Positions 21,412 to 21,941 of a DNA stretch of 21,941 nt are shown in pieces. The stretch is from NCBI GenBank assembly GCA_023253415.1, contig JALRGK010000164.1:1-21941 (forward strand). Direction: 5' to 3'. Positions within the stretch are counted from its first letter, which is position 1, and every line of letters begins with the position of its first letter. Position numbers and translations under genes: made by a program. A model generated the notes under the pieces. That model saw only the letters and a list, made by a program, of their open reading frames with translations. It was not told the DNA's origin and did not search any database. Origin of the DNA: Rhodocyclaceae bacterium (GTDB taxonomy: Bacteria; Pseudomonadota; Gammaproteobacteria; Burkholderiales; Rhodocyclaceae).

Positions 21412-21941
21412 TGCCGACCCCGATGATTCATGTCATTGATGATGAAGCGCCGTTTCGACGATCACTTTTGTTCCTGCTGGAGTCGGCAGGTTGGGCAGCT
21501 ACAGGCCATGAGTCGGCGGAGGCTTTTCTGGAAGCGGCACCAGAATTTCCTGCCATGGGTGGTTGCCTGGTGCTGGATATCCGTATGCCCCGCGTCAGTG
21601 GGCTTGAACTGCAACGTCGGCTCAATGCCGCAGGGAGTGCCTTTCCGATCATCTTCATGACCGGCCACGGCGAGGTGGAACTTGCCGTTCAGGCGATGAA
21701 AGAGGGTGCGGTCGATTTTCTGCAAAAGCCCTTCAAGGATCAGCAGTTTCTCGATACGGTGGAGCGTGCCGTCAGCATTAGTGTGGCACGGCAGACGGCC
21801 CATCAGCGCTGTCAGGAAGCGCGACAGATTCTGGCCAAGTTGTCCCCACGCGAAACCGAAGTGGCGCGCCATCTGGCACAAGGGCTGTCGAATAAGGAAA
21901 TTGGTCGCGAACTGAATATCAGCGACAACACTGTCCACGTG
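21411..21941 (+). CDS. FixJ/TtrR-like response regulator (partial, cut by window end)
   Basis: The first 177 residues of a two-domain response regulator of the FixJ/NarL type. The receiver domain has acidic residues Asp10-Asp11, phospho-acceptor Asp56 (LVLDIRMP), Thr84 (FMTGHGEVE) and Lys106 (QKPF). The LuxR-type helix-turn-helix begins near 150 (LSPRETEVARHLAQGLSNKE) and is cut at TVHV. The ATG overlaps the kinase stop codon, so the pair is translationally coupled and certainly cognate. Targets would lie outside the window or in the divergent PCS-like gene. Confidence 0.92.
   Translation, partial: MPTPMIHVIDDEAPFRRSLLFLLESAGWAATGHESAEAFLEAAPEFPAMGGCLVLDIRMPRVSGLELQRRLNAAGSAFPIIFMTGHGEVELAVQAMKEGAVDFLQKPFKDQQFLDTVERAVSISVARQTAHQRCQEARQILAKLSPRETEVARHLAQGLSNKEIGRELNISDNTVHV

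Noticed and set aside
1..21941. CRISPR array, defence system, insertion sequence or integrase gene
   Set aside because: I saw no regularly spaced repeats, transposase or recombinase reading frame, or recognised defence domain anywhere in the window.

Overview
The window looks like chromosomal DNA of a mid-GC gammaproteobacterium. That is inferred from gene content: LitR/CarH-type regulators beside a Cfa/amine-oxidase lipid operon, FolE2, a TtrSR-like two-component system, FNR/Anr-type boxes and a gammaproteobacterial-style tRNA-Arg(ACG) 3' half. A sulfur-oxidising relative would fit the TtrS-like sensor, but this is a weak inference and no species can be named.

Left part (1-3480): scar tissue of past integration. 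The 3' half of a tRNA-Arg(ACG) with its terminator lies at 71-158, and a decayed second copy of the same tRNA end plus terminator lies at 2485-2568. Between them are a broken type-B carboxylesterase (internal deletion plus frameshift) and an intact alpha/beta hydrolase. Just beyond the second copy is a solitary ParA/MobD-like ATPase. The region reads as the distal end of one or more tRNA-targeted islands.

Middle-left (3480-6277): a ZIP metal transporter (minus strand), then a plus-strand pair encoding an exported chalcone-isomerase-like protein and a GPH-family transporter. This pair runs convergently into the lipid operon.

Core (6264-18686): a regulon built around two paralogous MerR-type regulators with C-terminal B12-binding (CarH/LitR-like) domains. 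Both retain the W-x9-EH and E-x-H-x-x-G motifs of adenosylcobalamin photosensors. The first regulator heads an operon with an unusual SDR and a DUF1622 membrane protein. Divergent from it runs a tight eight-gene minus-strand operon: exported glutathione peroxidase, folE2, FAD amine-oxidase-like protein, DUF1365, Cfa-like lipid methyltransferase, DUF3833 lipoprotein, SDR and NTF2-like protein. The second regulator is divergent from a plsC-like acyltransferase plus NAPE-PLD-like metallo-hydrolase pair. It is followed by two tandem paralogous small proteins of unknown family. A palindrome close to TTGTCCAAGACAA recurs at the control regions of all these units, in pairs about 58-63 bp apart. The inferred system is a light/B12-controlled programme of membrane-lipid modification and peroxide repair. 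No photolyase, carotenoid gene or ECF/ChrR pair is visible in the window.

Right part (18776-21941): an exported phytochelatin-synthase-like protease, divergent from a TtrS-like sensor kinase and its FixJ-type response regulator (cut by the window edge). A perfect FNR/Anr box lies in the shared intergenic region, and a near-perfect one lies upstream of the small-protein operon. Redox control therefore adjoins, and may overlap, the light/B12 regulon.
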